From Duganella alba (GTDB taxonomy: Bacteria; Pseudomonadota; Gammaproteobacteria; Burkholderiales; Burkholderiaceae_D), in the NCBI RefSeq assembly GCF_009674495.1, contig NZ_WKJN01000015.1, positions 62,001-126,000 on the forward strand: DNA of 64,000 bases, read 5' to 3'. The notes beneath the pieces were generated by a model. It was given only the letters and a program-made list of their open reading frames with translations, was not told the origin of the DNA and did not search any database. Made by a program: the position numbers and the translations under genes. Below, in pieces: positions 43,928 through 52,679 of this stretch. The stretch's first letter is position 1. Every line of letters starts with the position of its first letter.

Positions 43928-45022
43928 TTAGTCCGTCATAAAGCGGTAGCTGGTCTGCGAACGGAAGACCTGGCCCGGACGCAGCGCGGTGCTGGGGAAG
44001 CTGGCGTGGTTCGGACTGTCCGGGAAATGCTGGGTTTCGAAGGCAAACGCGCCGAAGCGCTGATAGGCCACGCCTTCGCTGCCGATCTCCTTGCCGTCAA
44101 AGCCGTTGACCGTGTACAGCTGCACCGAAGGCTCGCTGGTGCTGACCACCAGCTTGCGGCCGGCCGCGATGATGGTGGCCACGGGCGCATAGGCGCCAAC
44201 CGGCTTGGCCAGCACCAGGCTGTGGTCATAGCCGCCGGTCACGCTGTCCAGCCGCGCGCTGACGCTGGCGGCGCGGCGAAAGTCGAACGGCGTGCCCGCC
44301 ACGTCCAGCAGCGCGCCGGTCGGGATGCGCAGCGCGTCGGTTTCCAGGTACCGGTCGGCGGCGATCTGGAAGCGATGATCCCGCAGCGTATTGGCGGCGG
44401 CGCCGGCCAGGTTCAGATACACGTGATTGGTCAGGTTGAGCACCGTTGGCGCGCTGCTCGTGGCCTGGTACTCGATGCGGAATTCGTCGCGCTTGCGCAG
44501 CAGGCGGTAGGTCACGGTGATGTCCAGCGCACCGGCGAAGCCCTGGTCGCCGTCGGCACTGTGCAGGCGGTAGATGGAGCCGATCGATTCCCTGTCGGCG
44601 AAATCCTGGCGCTGCCACACACGCTTGTCGTAGGGATCGGGATCGCCGTGGATGGCCATGCCCTTGCTGTTGGCGGGCAGCTGCACGGTCTTGCCGTCCA
44701 GCGTGTAGCGCGCGTTGGCGATGCGGCCGGCGTAGCGGCCGATCACGGCGCCGTAGCGGCCGCGCGTGCGCTCGAACGCCGCCAGGTCGGGCAGGCTGAG
44801 AATGACGTTGGTGCGCTTGCCTTGCTTGTCCGCGACGTCGGCCGCCACCAGCGTGGCGCCGTAATCAATATAGGCCAGCCGCATGCCGCGCGCATTTTCA
44901 AGCACGACTTTCTCGACCGGCTGGCCGGCCTGGGTGACGCCATACGCCTCCGTGCGGATGCCGCCGGCGGCACTCGCATGGACGCAGGCCGCGAGCAGCG
45001 CGGCGGTCAGGGCCGCGCGCAT
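43928..45022 (-). CDS. Exported galactose mutarotase (aldose 1-epimerase)
   Basis: A 364-residue protein of the GalM family. A signal peptide (MRAALTAALLAACVHASA) suggests periplasmic location, unlike typical cytosolic GalM. Catalytic-region motifs are GRYAGRIANARYTLDGKTVQL, NSKGMAIHGDPDPYDKRVW, NLTNHVYLNLAG (conserved His), DHSLVLAKP and FETQHFPDSPNHASFPS with the late acidic/His motif. The ATG at 45022 overlaps the transporter stop as TGATG, so the two are translationally coupled. It should interconvert sugar anomers before uptake by the adjacent transporter. Confidence 0.88.
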   Translation of the reverse strand: MRAALTAALLAACVHASAAGGIRTEAYGVTQAGQPVEKVVLENARGMRLAYIDYGATLVAADVADKQGKRTNVILSLPDLAAFERTRGRYGAVIGRYAGRIANARYTLDGKTVQLPANSKGMAIHGDPDPYDKRVWQRQDFADRESIGSIYRLHSADGDQGFAGALDITVTYRLLRKRDEFRIEYQATSSAPTVLNLTNHVYLNLAGAAANTLRDHRFQIAADRYLETDALRIPTGALLDVAGTPFDFRRAASVSARLDSVTGGYDHSLVLAKPVGAYAPVATIIAAGRKLVVSTSEPSVQLYTVNGFDGKEIGSEGVAYQRFGAFAFETQHFPDSPNHASFPSTALRPGQVFRSQTSYRFMTD

Positions 45023-46425
45023 CACAGGTCGGTGATTTCCTTGTGGCGCGGGACCAGCGCCTTCATCACGCTCCACGCCACCAGGTAAGCCACGGCGCAA
45101 ATGCCGAACATGATCATGTAGCCGGTGTGGATGTCGTTCACCTGCTTGTAGTAGTCGAACACCCAGCCACCCAGCTTGGTCAGCGCCACGCCGCCGATGC
45201 CGCCGGCCATGCCGCCGATGCCGATCACCGAAGCCACCGATTTTTGCGGGAACATGTCGGACACGGTGGTGAAGATATTCGCCGACCAGGCCTGGTGCGC
45301 CGACGCGCCGACGCCGATCAGCAGCACCGGAATCCAGTAGCTGATCGCGCCCAGCGGCTGCGCCAGCAGCACCACCAGCGGGAAGAAGGCGATCATCAGC
45401 ATGGCTTTCATGCGGCCGTCATACGGCGCATAACCGCGCGCCATGAAGTAGCTCGGGAACCAGCCGCCGCCGATCGAACCGACCATGGTCATGCTGTACA
45501 GCACGGCCAGCGGGATGACGATGGCCTCGCCCTTCATGCCGTATTGCGCCGACAGATAGGTCGGCAGCCAGAACAGGAAGAACCACCACACGCCATCGGT
45601 CATGAACTTGCCGAAGGCGAAGGCCCAGGTCTGGCGATACTTCAGCAGCTGGAACCAGGAGACTTTCTTGGCGGCGGCGATCGACGCTTCTTCCGTGGTT
45701 TCCACCGGCGCGATGGTGTCGCTGCGGATGTAGGCCAGTTCGACGGCCGACAGGCGCTTCTGCTGCTCCGGCTTCTCGTACAGCCACAGCCACACGCTCA
45801 TCCAGATGAAGCCCAGCATGCCGATCATGACGAAGGCCGCCTGCCAGCCCCACACGGCCGCGATCAGCGGCACCGAGATCGGCGCCAGGATCGCGCCGAC
45901 GTTGGCGCCCGAGTTGAAGATGCCGGTGGCGAAAGAGCGTTCCTTCTTCGGGAAGTATTCAGCGGTGGCCTTGATCGCGGCCGGGAAATTGCCCGCCTCG
46001 CCGACCGCCAGCACCGCGCGCGAAATCATGAAGCCGGCAATGGACGGCACGGCAACCACGCCGAACACACCCAGCACCGCCACCGTCACGTTGCCGATCG
46101 GCACCGAGAAGGCGTGCAGCAACGCGCCCAGCGACCACACGGTGATCGCCACCACGTAGGCGGCCTTGGTGCCGATCTTGTCGACCACGCGGCCGGCAAA
46201 CAGCATCGAGATGGCGTAGACGAACTGGAAGGCGGCGGCGATGTTGGCGTAGTCGGTATTGCTCCAGCCAAACTCGGTCGATAAGGAAGGGGCCAGCAGG
46301 CTCAATACCTGGCGGTCCAGGTAATTGACGGTGGTGGCAAAAAACAACAGGGCGCAGATGGTCCAACGGTATTTACCGACGGATTGCGCCACCGCTTGCG
46401 CATTGACAGGCTCGCTCAGGTTCAT
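45022..46425 (-). CDS. ACS-family MFS transporter, ExuT/hexuronate-like
   Basis: A 467-residue permease with 12 predicted membrane helices. YRWTICALLFFATTVNYLDRQVLSLLAP and WSNTDYANIAAAFQFVYAISMLFAG, then GRVVDKIGTKAAYV, are typical of the anion:cation symporter family that includes ExuT, GudP and related sugar-acid carriers. The loop AVGEAGNFPAAIKATAEYFPKKERS, then GIFNSGANVGAILAP, supports this. The start is ATG 46425. Substrate is uncertain: hexuronates are likely from the family, while its coupling to a mutarotase suggests a sugar or sugar acid. Confidence 0.87.
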   Translation of the reverse strand: MNLSEPVNAQAVAQSVGKYRWTICALLFFATTVNYLDRQVLSLLAPSLSTEFGWSNTDYANIAAAFQFVYAISMLFAGRVVDKIGTKAAYVVAITVWSLGALLHAFSVPIGNVTVAVLGVFGVVAVPSIAGFMISRAVLAVGEAGNFPAAIKATAEYFPKKERSFATGIFNSGANVGAILAPISVPLIAAVWGWQAAFVMIGMLGFIWMSVWLWLYEKPEQQKRLSAVELAYIRSDTIAPVETTEEASIAAAKKVSWFQLLKYRQTWAFAFGKFMTDGVWWFFLFWLPTYLSAQYGMKGEAIVIPLAVLYSMTMVGSIGGGWFPSYFMARGYAPYDGRMKAMLMIAFFPLVVLLAQPLGAISYWIPVLLIGVGASAHQAWSANIFTTVSDMFPQKSVASVIGIGGMAGGIGGVALTKLGGWVFDYYKQVNDIHTGYMIMFGICAVAYLVAWSVMKALVPRHKEITDL

Positions 46426-46448
46426 GGCATCACTTATTTTATGTTTAT

Positions 46449-46480
46449 GGTGATGATCTCTCGGTCTCCACGAGATCACC
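46449..46480. repeat. Imperfect inverted repeat upstream of the ExuT-like gene
   Basis: GGTGAT (46449-46454) pairs with ATCACC (46475-46480), and GATCTC (46455-46460) with GAGATC (46472-46477), giving alternative, partly overlapping pairings. It lies 24 bases before the transporter start and could be an operator or leader hairpin. Confidence 0.5.
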
Positions 46481-46491
46481 TTTAGTCGTAT

Positions 46492-46562
46492 GTCATCGTA
46501 CAACTACTTAGAACCCGAGGCAAGCGGAAAGATGGGCTTGCCGTCGATTGTTGTACGATGAC
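46492..46562. repeat. 13-bp perfect inverted repeat with an inner 7-bp hairpin
   Basis: GTCATCGTACAAC (46492-46504) and GTTGTACGATGAC (46550-46562) are exact complements. Inside, GGCAAGC (46519-46525) pairs with GCTTGCC (46536-46542). The right outer arm abuts the stop of the downstream transporter gene at 46563. It may be an operator pair (GntR-like half sites are one option) or a cruciform terminator; no T-run supports the latter. Confidence 0.6.
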
Positions 46563-47837
46563 TTAGCGGGTTTTCACCATGAACAGCGCCACCAGACTGA
46601 TGACCGCGGCCACCGACAGGTAGTAGCCGACGTACTGCAAGCCGTGGTTGGTCGCCAGCCAGGTGGCGGCATACGGCGCCAGCGAGGCGCCCAGGATGCC
46701 GGCCAGGTTGAAGGTCAGCGACGAACCGGTGTAGCGCACCTCGGCCGGGAACAGTTCCGACAGCATGGTGCCCAGCGGACCGTAAGTCAGCCCCATCAGG
46801 CCCAGACCCAGCGACAGGAAGATGGTCACCTCGGTCGGATCGCCCGAACCGAACATCGGCCCCAGCACCAGGCCGAACACGGCAATCGCGGCCGAGACCC
46901 AGATCAGCGTCGAACGGCGGCCCTTGCGGTCGGCCCACACGGCCGAGAACGGAATCGTGAGCGCAAAGAACAGCACGGCGAACAATTGCAGGATCAGGAA
47001 ATTCTGGCGCGTGAACTTCAGCGCGCTGGTGCCCCAGCTCAACGCGAACACCGTCATCAGGTAGAACAGCACGAAGGTGCACAGCGCGATCAATGTGCCC
47101 AGCACCAGCACGCGGCGGTGGTCGCGCCACACGGTCAGCACCGGCACCTTGACGCGCTCGTTTTTGTCCAGCACCTTCTGGAAGTCCGGCGTTTCATGGA
47201 TCTTCAGGCGGATGTACAGGCCGACGATCACCAGCAGCGAGCTGGCCAGGAAAGGAATGCGCCAGCCATAGCTGAAGAACTCGGCGTCGCTGAGCACCTG
47301 GCTCAACAGCAGGAAGATACCGCCCGACAGGAAGAAGCCGATCGGCGCGCCCAGCTGCGGGAACATGCCGTACCAGGCGCGCTTGCCCGGCGGCGCGTTC
47401 TCGGTGGCCAGCAGCACCGCGCCGCCCCACTCGCCGCCCAGGCCCAGGCCCTGGCCGAAGCGGCACAGCGCCAGCAGGGCCGGCGCCAGGGTGCCGATGG
47501 TGGCGTAGGTCGGCAGCAGGCCGATCACCACGGTGGACACGCCCATGGTCAGCAGCGCCGCCACCAGCGTCGCCTTGCGGCCGATGCGGTCGCCGAAGTG
47601 GCCGAACACGGCCGAGCCTACCGGACGGGCAAAAAAGGCGATGGCGAAGGTGGCCAGGGATTGCAGCGTGGCGGCGGCGGGATCGCCGGCCGGGAAGAAC
47701 AGCTTGGGGAACACCAGCACGGCAGCGGTGGCGTAGATGTAGAAATCGAAGAACTCAATCGTGGTGCCGATCAGACTGGCAAACAACACGGTGGCCGGCG
47801 AATTGCCCTTCGTCGCTCCCTGGTGAGGCTGGCTCAT
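46563..47837 (-). CDS. MFS metabolite:H+ symporter (MHS family, ShiA/KgtP-like)
   Basis: A 424-residue permease with 12 helices. The N-terminus SLIGTTIEFFDFYIYATAAVLVF, the ARPVGSAVFGHFGDRIGRKATLV loop, GFGQGLGLGGEWGGAVLLATENAP-like motif and KRAWYGMFPQLGAPIGFFLS are characteristic of metabolite:H+ symporters. Substrates in the family include shikimate, alpha-ketoglutarate, citrate and proline/betaine; none can be assigned here. It is on the same strand as the ExuT-like gene but separated by inverted repeats, so it may be a separate unit. Confidence 0.88.
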   Translation of the reverse strand: MSQPHQGATKGNSPATVLFASLIGTTIEFFDFYIYATAAVLVFPKLFFPAGDPAAATLQSLATFAIAFFARPVGSAVFGHFGDRIGRKATLVAALLTMGVSTVVIGLLPTYATIGTLAPALLALCRFGQGLGLGGEWGGAVLLATENAPPGKRAWYGMFPQLGAPIGFFLSGGIFLLLSQVLSDAEFFSYGWRIPFLASSLLVIVGLYIRLKIHETPDFQKVLDKNERVKVPVLTVWRDHRRVLVLGTLIALCTFVLFYLMTVFALSWGTSALKFTRQNFLILQLFAVLFFALTIPFSAVWADRKGRRSTLIWVSAAIAVFGLVLGPMFGSGDPTEVTIFLSLGLGLMGLTYGPLGTMLSELFPAEVRYTGSSLTFNLAGILGASLAPYAATWLATNHGLQYVGYYLSVAAVISLVALFMVKTR

Positions 47838-47905
47838 GCTTGACGCTCCTGCAATGTGGTGTGCGGGCCATCATACACAGGACATTGCAGGATTGCCAAG
47901 CCTGG

Positions 47906-48226
47906 TCAGGGGTCGATTTGCGCAAAGCCAACCGATAGGTCATCGGCGCGTAGCGGCCGCACCACGCGCGCCTTTTCCTCGCCGTCCAGCAGGAAGATAA
48001 AGGTCGGCCACAGCTTGACGCGGAACGAGCGCCCCAGCGGCCGGCCGGGACCGTCCTCGACCTTGTAGTGGCGCACGCTCTCGTTGCCGGCAAACGCCTG
48101 TTGCAGCGGCGCTTGCGCGGCCATGCAGTGGCCGCACCAGTTGGCGCCGAACTCCAGCAGCACCGCGCCCTGGGTGGCGTCGATCTCGGCGCGCTGCGGC
48201 GCCTCGGGGATGTATTGTGTCTTCAT
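47906..48226 (-). CDS. Thioredoxin family protein with CGHC active site
   Basis: A 106-residue thioredoxin-fold protein. The redox-active pair Cys31/Cys34 is in FGANWCGHC, with the cis-proline region in VKLWPTFIFLLDGEE. There is no signal peptide, so it is probably cytoplasmic. CGHC is the PDI-like active site, less common than CGPC in bacterial thioredoxins. Its ATG overlaps the stop of the ChaN-like lipoprotein gene by four bases, which implies co-expression. Confidence 0.85.
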   Translation of the reverse strand: MKTQYIPEAPQRAEIDATQGAVLLEFGANWCGHCMAAQAPLQQAFAGNESVRHYKVEDGPGRPLGRSFRVKLWPTFIFLLDGEEKARVVRPLRADDLSVGFAQIDP

Positions 48227-49077
48227 TTACCCTTTTTCAGTTGTTTGCACGGGTCGTCTCGTTGCTGCGGCGCCAGCGTCTGGATGCTGTCGTAGCGCCC
48301 GCCGTTGTCACGGCTTTCCACAAAGCCCACGCTGCGCATGGTCAGCGCCGGCGCCACCTGCTTGAGCCAGTAGCCGACGCCGATATCCTTGCGCACGTGG
48401 CCGTTGCCGGCAATCAGCACCACATCCTTCGGCTGCTGGTCGCGGATGATCTTGGCCATCCAGATATCGCGCGACATTTGGGCGTCGATCATGCCGCCTA
48501 CCATCATCTCCGGCAGCATATTGCAATGGCCGGTGACGATTTCCTGCTGCTGCGCGTTGCGGACCGCCGCCGGCACCGGCGCGTCCAGCTTGTAATCCTT
48601 GATGCTTTGCGGATCGAACGTGGCCTTGACGCCGTCGCGCACCACGCGCGACGCATCGGCGCGCGACAGATTGCCCGCCACCAGCGGCAGGTGATAGGTC
48701 AGCGCCAGCTGGATCACAGGATAATACAATTGCCAATCCCAGCGCGCACCGGCCACCACCTGGATCACGCACTGGGCGTCGGCGCAGCCTTTTTGCGCCT
48801 TGTCGACCAGATCCTGGTCCTCGCGGTCGAACTGCTCCATGACGATGGCCGGCCGCCAGCCCGCCTCCACCCGCTGCCGCAGCAGCTCGTAGCGCAGCTT
48901 GTGGCCCTGGACGTTGTCATGCACCTCGCCCAGCAGCAGCACCTGCGGATTCTTGGCTTCCAGCAAGTCCGCCGCCGGCGCGCTGGCCGGCTTGCCGCCG
49001 CTGGCGCAGCCTGCCAACAACACCGCCGCCGGCAGCGCCAAAGTCAATTGTGTTCTGGCCTTATATGTAGAAATCAT
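48223..49077 (-). CDS. ChaN-like haem/iron-regulated lipoprotein
   Basis: A 284-residue lipoprotein (lipobox VLLAGCASGG). The EreA/ChaN-type core shows NPQVLLLGEVHDNVQGHKLRYELL (conserved E and H), PAIVMEQFDREDQDL, YYPVIQLALTYHLPLVAGNLSR, GHCNMLPEMMVGGMIDAQMSRD and VVLIAGNGHVRKDIGVGYWL. ChaN of Campylobacter binds haem. The start (MISTYK) gives the signal peptide. The downstream thioredoxin-like gene overlaps by four bases. The actual ligand is unknown. Confidence 0.85.
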   Translation of the reverse strand: MISTYKARTQLTLALPAAVLLAGCASGGKPASAPAADLLEAKNPQVLLLGEVHDNVQGHKLRYELLRQRVEAGWRPAIVMEQFDREDQDLVDKAQKGCADAQCVIQVVAGARWDWQLYYPVIQLALTYHLPLVAGNLSRADASRVVRDGVKATFDPQSIKDYKLDAPVPAAVRNAQQQEIVTGHCNMLPEMMVGGMIDAQMSRDIWMAKIIRDQQPKDVVLIAGNGHVRKDIGVGYWLKQVAPALTMRSVGFVESRDNGGRYDSIQTLAPQQRDDPCKQLKKGK

Positions 49078-49333
49078 CTGATGAACGCCTGTATGCTTCA
49101 AAATTATTTGTTGAAAAAGTGACATTCCTCTGCGCCACAGGCAAACGGCCGGCGGGTGTTGTTGCGACGCAAAATTACGTTGTACCAAAAGAAAAAGTGA
49201 TGGCAATTTATTATGGGCCATGGTTTAATAGCAGAACGGTAGCAACTATTAATTCCGCCGTCCGCAATTTTACAGTTTATGCATTAGTTCGACCTTAACT
49301 TCCTGTTGATGCAGCAACGTCAGGAGTGTCATC
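49078..49333. other. 256-base divergent intergenic region
   Basis: The gap lies between the minus-strand ChaN-like gene and the plus-strand PEP-CTERM gene and is AT-rich. It must hold both promoters. I could not assign convincing -35/-10 pairs, and a sigma-54-like stretch near 49201 fails the -12 GC spacing. Confidence 0.4.
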
Positions 49334-49681
49334 GTGAAAGTACTGTCCTTGATCTCGACTGCTTTACTAGCTTTAAGCCTTGCCGGCGCCGTACAGGCTC
49401 AGCCTGCCGCACCGGAAACTAGCAATAGTGCACCTGCAACAATCGTCCTGGCTCATTGCGAGTCCAGCGACACTGCGCCGTGCAGCACCGACGTCGCGGT
49501 CGACAGGAACGGCGACATCGATCCACACACCCTGCCGCCCGCCGACCCGAAACAGCGCCCGCAAAACGATCCGGCCACGCCGGTGCCGGAACCGCACACC
49601 TTCGTCATGCTGATGCTGGGTCTGTTGGTGTTGGGCGTGGTCTCGCGCCGCCGCCAGTCGACCGACAAGTTTGACGACTAG
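49334..49681 (+). CDS. Small PEP-CTERM sorting-domain protein
   Basis: A 115-residue exported protein. A signal peptide (LALSLAGAVQAQP) is followed by a short Ala/Pro/Asp-rich mature region with two cysteines (AHCESSDTAPCST), and a classic PEP-CTERM tail: VPEPHTFVMLMLGLLVLGVV then basic SRRRQ. The tail marks it for processing by exosortase and export to the surface or exopolysaccharide matrix. It starts at GTG after CAGGAG. No exosortase or EPS gene is in the window. The function of the mature peptide is unknown. Confidence 0.82.
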   Translation: MKVLSLISTALLALSLAGAVQAQPAAPETSNSAPATIVLAHCESSDTAPCSTDVAVDRNGDIDPHTLPPADPKQRPQNDPATPVPEPHTFVMLMLGLLVLGVVSRRRQSTDKFDD

Positions 49682-49703
49682 GCGCCGCACCGCCCCATGA
49701 AAC

Positions 49704-49727
49704 ATCCCGCTGCGTGCGGGATTTTTT
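49704..49727 (+). terminator. Rho-independent terminator after the PEP-CTERM gene
   Basis: ATCCCGC (49704-49710) pairs with GCGGGAT (49716-49722) around the loop TGCGT, followed by a T-run. It also sits immediately downstream of the convergent kinase gene, so it may serve both. Confidence 0.85.
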
Positions 49728-49730
49728 ACG

Positions 49731-51311
49731 TCAGGCGTGCAGGCGCGAATCGGCGTGCAGGGTGACGTCATCCACCGGCGTCACGCACGGCATGCGCAGC
49801 ACGAAGCTGGCGCCCTGTCCCAGCACGCTGGACACGGTGATACTGCCGCCGAACTGCTTGGCGATCAGGTTGAACACGATATTCAGGCCCAGGCCGGTGC
49901 CGCCCTGGCCGCGCCGCGTGGTGACGAAGGGATCGAACACCTTGTCCAGCATGTCCGGCGGAATGCCCTTGCCGTTGTCGGTCACCTGCATTTCGATCCA
50001 GTCGCCCTGCTGCGCCACGCCGATGATGATGCGGCCCTCGTCCTCCGGCCCGAAGGCGTGGTCGACGCAGTTCAGCGTCAGGTTGGTGATCACCTGCGCC
50101 AGCGCGCCGGGGTAGCTGTCGAGCATGATGTCGGGCGGACAGGCGATGCTGACCGTGATGCGGGTCTTCTTCAGCTTGGGCTGCAGGCTCGACACCACCT
50201 CGTTGATGTAGTCGCGCAGCTCGAAGCGGCGGCGCGCCTCGCTGACCTGGTCGACCGCGATCTGCTTGAAGCTGTGGATCAGGTGCGCCGCGCGGTAGGC
50301 GTTGTTCATGATCAGCCGGGTGCTCTCGGCCGCCGTCTCCAGGTAGCGCGTGATGTCGGATTTCTTGATGTTGCCGCCCTCGACCGAGGCCTGCACCTTC
50401 TCGGTCGCCTCCATCAGCACCGAGGCGCTGGTCAGCGCGATGCCGACCGGCGTGTTGATCTCGTGCGCGACGCCGGCCACCAGCCCACCCAGCGAGGCCA
50501 GCCGTTCTGCCTGCAACAGCGACTCCTGCGTGCGGCGCAGGTCGTCCATCGCCTTGGCGGTGGCCTGCGCCGACTTGCGCGCCTCGTCCTCGGCCTCGCG
50601 GATGCGCTGGATATTCGATTTGATCTTGCGCTGAATGGCGTTGAAGCCGCGGATCACCTCGCCCAGCTCATCCTGGCGGTTGTCCGGCAGCTCCTCCACC
50701 TCGTCGCTGCCGCGCGTGGCCAGATCGAACAGGCCGTCGCGCAGCTGCTTGAGCGGATCGAACACGATGCGCAGCGACCACGCCAGCGCCGCCACCAGGA
50801 TCAGGTCCAGCAGCAGCACCTCGGTGACCTTGCGCCGCACCTCGGCGGCCAGCGTGGCGTCGATCTGCGCGCGGCTGAAATTGACCACCACGCGGCCGAC
50901 GATCACCGGCTTGAGCGCCGCCCCGGCCGCGCCGGAATCGCGGTAGGCCAGGTCGGCCACCACCGGCGTGCCGACCACGGCGGCGTCGTTTTCAATCGAG
51001 GAAATGGTGCCGTTCTCGTTGCGCAGCTTGCCCGAGAACAGGCCGACCGACGTATCATAGACACGGATGGAGACCAGCTCCGGCGGCATCATCTCGGCCG
51101 CGACGATGTTGTCGACCTTGGCCTTGTCCAGGTCCCACAGGGCGGACGGCAGGCTGGTTTGCAGGCGCGTCAGCACGCCCTGCCTCAGACGCTGGCTGCT
51201 GACTTCAAGCTCATGACCAAGGCTGTACTGGGCGTAGGTGCCGGACACGCCCAGCACCAGAGTGACAATGACCACGAAAAGCAGCGTCAAGCGGCCTTTA
51301 ATACCAAACAT
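49731..51311 (-). CDS. Sensor histidine kinase with HAMP domain
   Basis: A 526-residue membrane kinase. TM1 (LTLLFVVIVTLVLGVSGTYA) and TM2 (LLLDLILVAALAWSL, near 167-181) flank a periplasmic domain. HAMP and a coiled-coil (EDEARKSAQATAKAMDDLRR) lead to HisKA with His283 in LVAGVAHEINTPVGIAL. A HATPase follows with the N-box NLTLNCVDHAFG, TDNGKGIPPDM, the F-box DPFVTTRRGQGGTGLGLNIV and SSVLGQGASFVLRM. No response regulator is adjacent. It is divergent from the two-gene HDOD unit at 51432. The stimulus is unknown. Confidence 0.88.
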   Translation of the reverse strand: MFGIKGRLTLLFVVIVTLVLGVSGTYAQYSLGHELEVSSQRLRQGVLTRLQTSLPSALWDLDKAKVDNIVAAEMMPPELVSIRVYDTSVGLFSGKLRNENGTISSIENDAAVVGTPVVADLAYRDSGAAGAALKPVIVGRVVVNFSRAQIDATLAAEVRRKVTEVLLLDLILVAALAWSLRIVFDPLKQLRDGLFDLATRGSDEVEELPDNRQDELGEVIRGFNAIQRKIKSNIQRIREAEDEARKSAQATAKAMDDLRRTQESLLQAERLASLGGLVAGVAHEINTPVGIALTSASVLMEATEKVQASVEGGNIKKSDITRYLETAAESTRLIMNNAYRAAHLIHSFKQIAVDQVSEARRRFELRDYINEVVSSLQPKLKKTRITVSIACPPDIMLDSYPGALAQVITNLTLNCVDHAFGPEDEGRIIIGVAQQGDWIEMQVTDNGKGIPPDMLDKVFDPFVTTRRGQGGTGLGLNIVFNLIAKQFGGSITVSSVLGQGASFVLRMPCVTPVDDVTLHADSRLHA

Positions 51312-51431
51312 CGAGCGATCTCCCGACAACACGGATTTGACGGCAACGCCCCAATGTACGGTATGGGCTGCATCTTGGCAAGACAATGGTAAGATCGGGA
51401 AACATAGATCAAGAAGCAATCAGGAGGCCGC

Positions 51432-51779
51432 ATGGCAAGCAACTATCATCAACTGACGCTGGCGGAGGTGCGGCCGGGCATGGTCCTGTCCGACGTGCTG
51501 CTCGATGTGCAAGGCAATGTGCTGCTGCCGCAGGGCGCGGTGCTCACCGAGGCCATGCTGGCGCTGATGCCGCGCCACGGCATCGCCGTGCTGCCGATCG
51601 CGCTGGACGACGTGACGCCGGAAGTGGTGGCGGCCACCTTGCAGCACCACGAGGCGCGCATCGCCCACCTGTTCCGCAAGAACGATCCGGACAGCGACAG
51701 CGACTGGGCCACGGCCACGCTGCGCCGCTTCGTCACCGACTTCCGCCTGGGTGTAGAGGAGACGCCGGAACATGAGTAA
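51432..51779 (+). CDS. Hypothetical protein preceding an HDOD gene
   Basis: A 115-residue acidic cytoplasmic protein. The first ~60 residues (LTLAEVRPGMVLSDVLLD, VQGNVLLPQGAVLTEAMLALM then HGIAVLPI) resemble the small N-terminal domain found before HD-GYP/HDOD output domains. It is not a recognised enzyme. AGGAGG precedes the ATG. Its end overlaps the HDOD gene by eight bases, so both are made together; it may be a separated regulatory domain of that protein. Confidence 0.72.
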   Translation: MASNYHQLTLAEVRPGMVLSDVLLDVQGNVLLPQGAVLTEAMLALMPRHGIAVLPIALDDVTPEVVAATLQHHEARIAHLFRKNDPDSDSDWATATLRRFVTDFRLGVEETPEHE

Positions 51780-52617
51780 TACGCTGAGCTACGACGACGT
51801 GGTGCGCACGCTGGACGACCTGCCCTCGCTGCCGGCGGTGGTGATGGAGCTGCTCAACAGCATCGACCAGGAAGACGTCGACATTTCCGTGCTGGCCAAG
51901 AAGGTCAGCTACGACCAGGCGCTGACGGCCAAGACGCTGCGCCTGGCCAACTCGTCGCTGTATGGCCTGCAGGTCAAGGTGACCACCATCCAGCAGGCGA
52001 TCACCTACCTGGGTTTCCAGACCACGCGCAACCTGATCACGGCGGCCGCCGTCACCGGCTGCTTTGCCGAAGGCCACTGCCCCGGCTTCGACCACAAGGC
52101 GTTCTGGCGCCACTCGATCGCCACCGCCGCCTGCGCCAAGGTGCTGGCGCGGCAGATGCGCTTCAATCAGGATTACGCCTTCACGGCCGGGCTGCTGCAC
52201 GACATCGGCCGCCTGGTGCTGGTGTCCTGCTTCCCGAACCACTACTCGGAAGCGATCGCCTACCGCGAGCAGCACGACTGCACCATGCTGGACGCCGAGC
52301 GCAGCGTGCTGGGCGTCGATCACGTCGACGCCGGCCTCGCACTGGCGGAACACTGGAATTTCTCGGACACGATGCGGCTCGCCATCGGCGGCCATCACGA
52401 CCCGGAAGCACCGGGCGCGGGATTTCTAGCGGCCATCATTCACGTGGCCGACGCTATCGTGCATGCGCTCGATCTGGCGCAGGTACAGGACGATCTGGTG
52501 CCGCCTGTGTCCACCGTGGCCTGGACTGCCTTGGGCCTCGATGAAGAAGTGTATCTGCAAATTTTCCGCGAAACGGAACTGCAGTATGAAGAGATCTCTA
52601 TGGTGCTGCTGACCTGA
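51772..52617 (+). CDS. HDOD domain signalling protein
   Basis: A 281-residue protein consisting of one HDOD domain: LPSLPAVVMELLNSIDQEDV, LAKKVSYDQALTAKTLRLANSS, AITYLGFQTTRNLITAAAV, FWRHSIATAACAKVLAR and AGLLHDIGRLVLVS. Unlike many HDOD proteins it keeps the HD residues of HDIG, but a GYP motif is absent. HDOD proteins act in signal transduction, often with two-component or cyclic-di-GMP systems. It is co-transcribed with the 115-residue gene and divergent from the histidine kinase. Confidence 0.88.
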   Translation: MSNTLSYDDVVRTLDDLPSLPAVVMELLNSIDQEDVDISVLAKKVSYDQALTAKTLRLANSSLYGLQVKVTTIQQAITYLGFQTTRNLITAAAVTGCFAEGHCPGFDHKAFWRHSIATAACAKVLARQMRFNQDYAFTAGLLHDIGRLVLVSCFPNHYSEAIAYREQHDCTMLDAERSVLGVDHVDAGLALAEHWNFSDTMRLAIGGHHDPEAPGAGFLAAIIHVADAIVHALDLAQVQDDLVPPVSTVAWTALGLDEEVYLQIFRETELQYEEISMVLLT

Positions 52618-52624
52618 AGCGGCA

Positions 52625-52661
52625 GCCTGCCGGAGCGGGTTTTACACGCGACCCGGCAGGC
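52625..52661. terminator. Possible bidirectional hairpin between convergent genes
   Basis: GCCTGCCGG (52625-52633) pairs with CCGGCAGGC (52653-52661). It lies between the HDOD gene and the convergent HTH gene. No clear T-run is present on either strand. Confidence 0.4.
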
Positions 52662-52679
52662 GCTTGCGCGCGGCGCGCA

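Noticed and set aside
49195-49225. Sigma-54-like promoter before the PEP-CTERM gene
   Set aside because: TGGCAA is present, but the GC of the -12 element is displaced, so the required spacing is not met.
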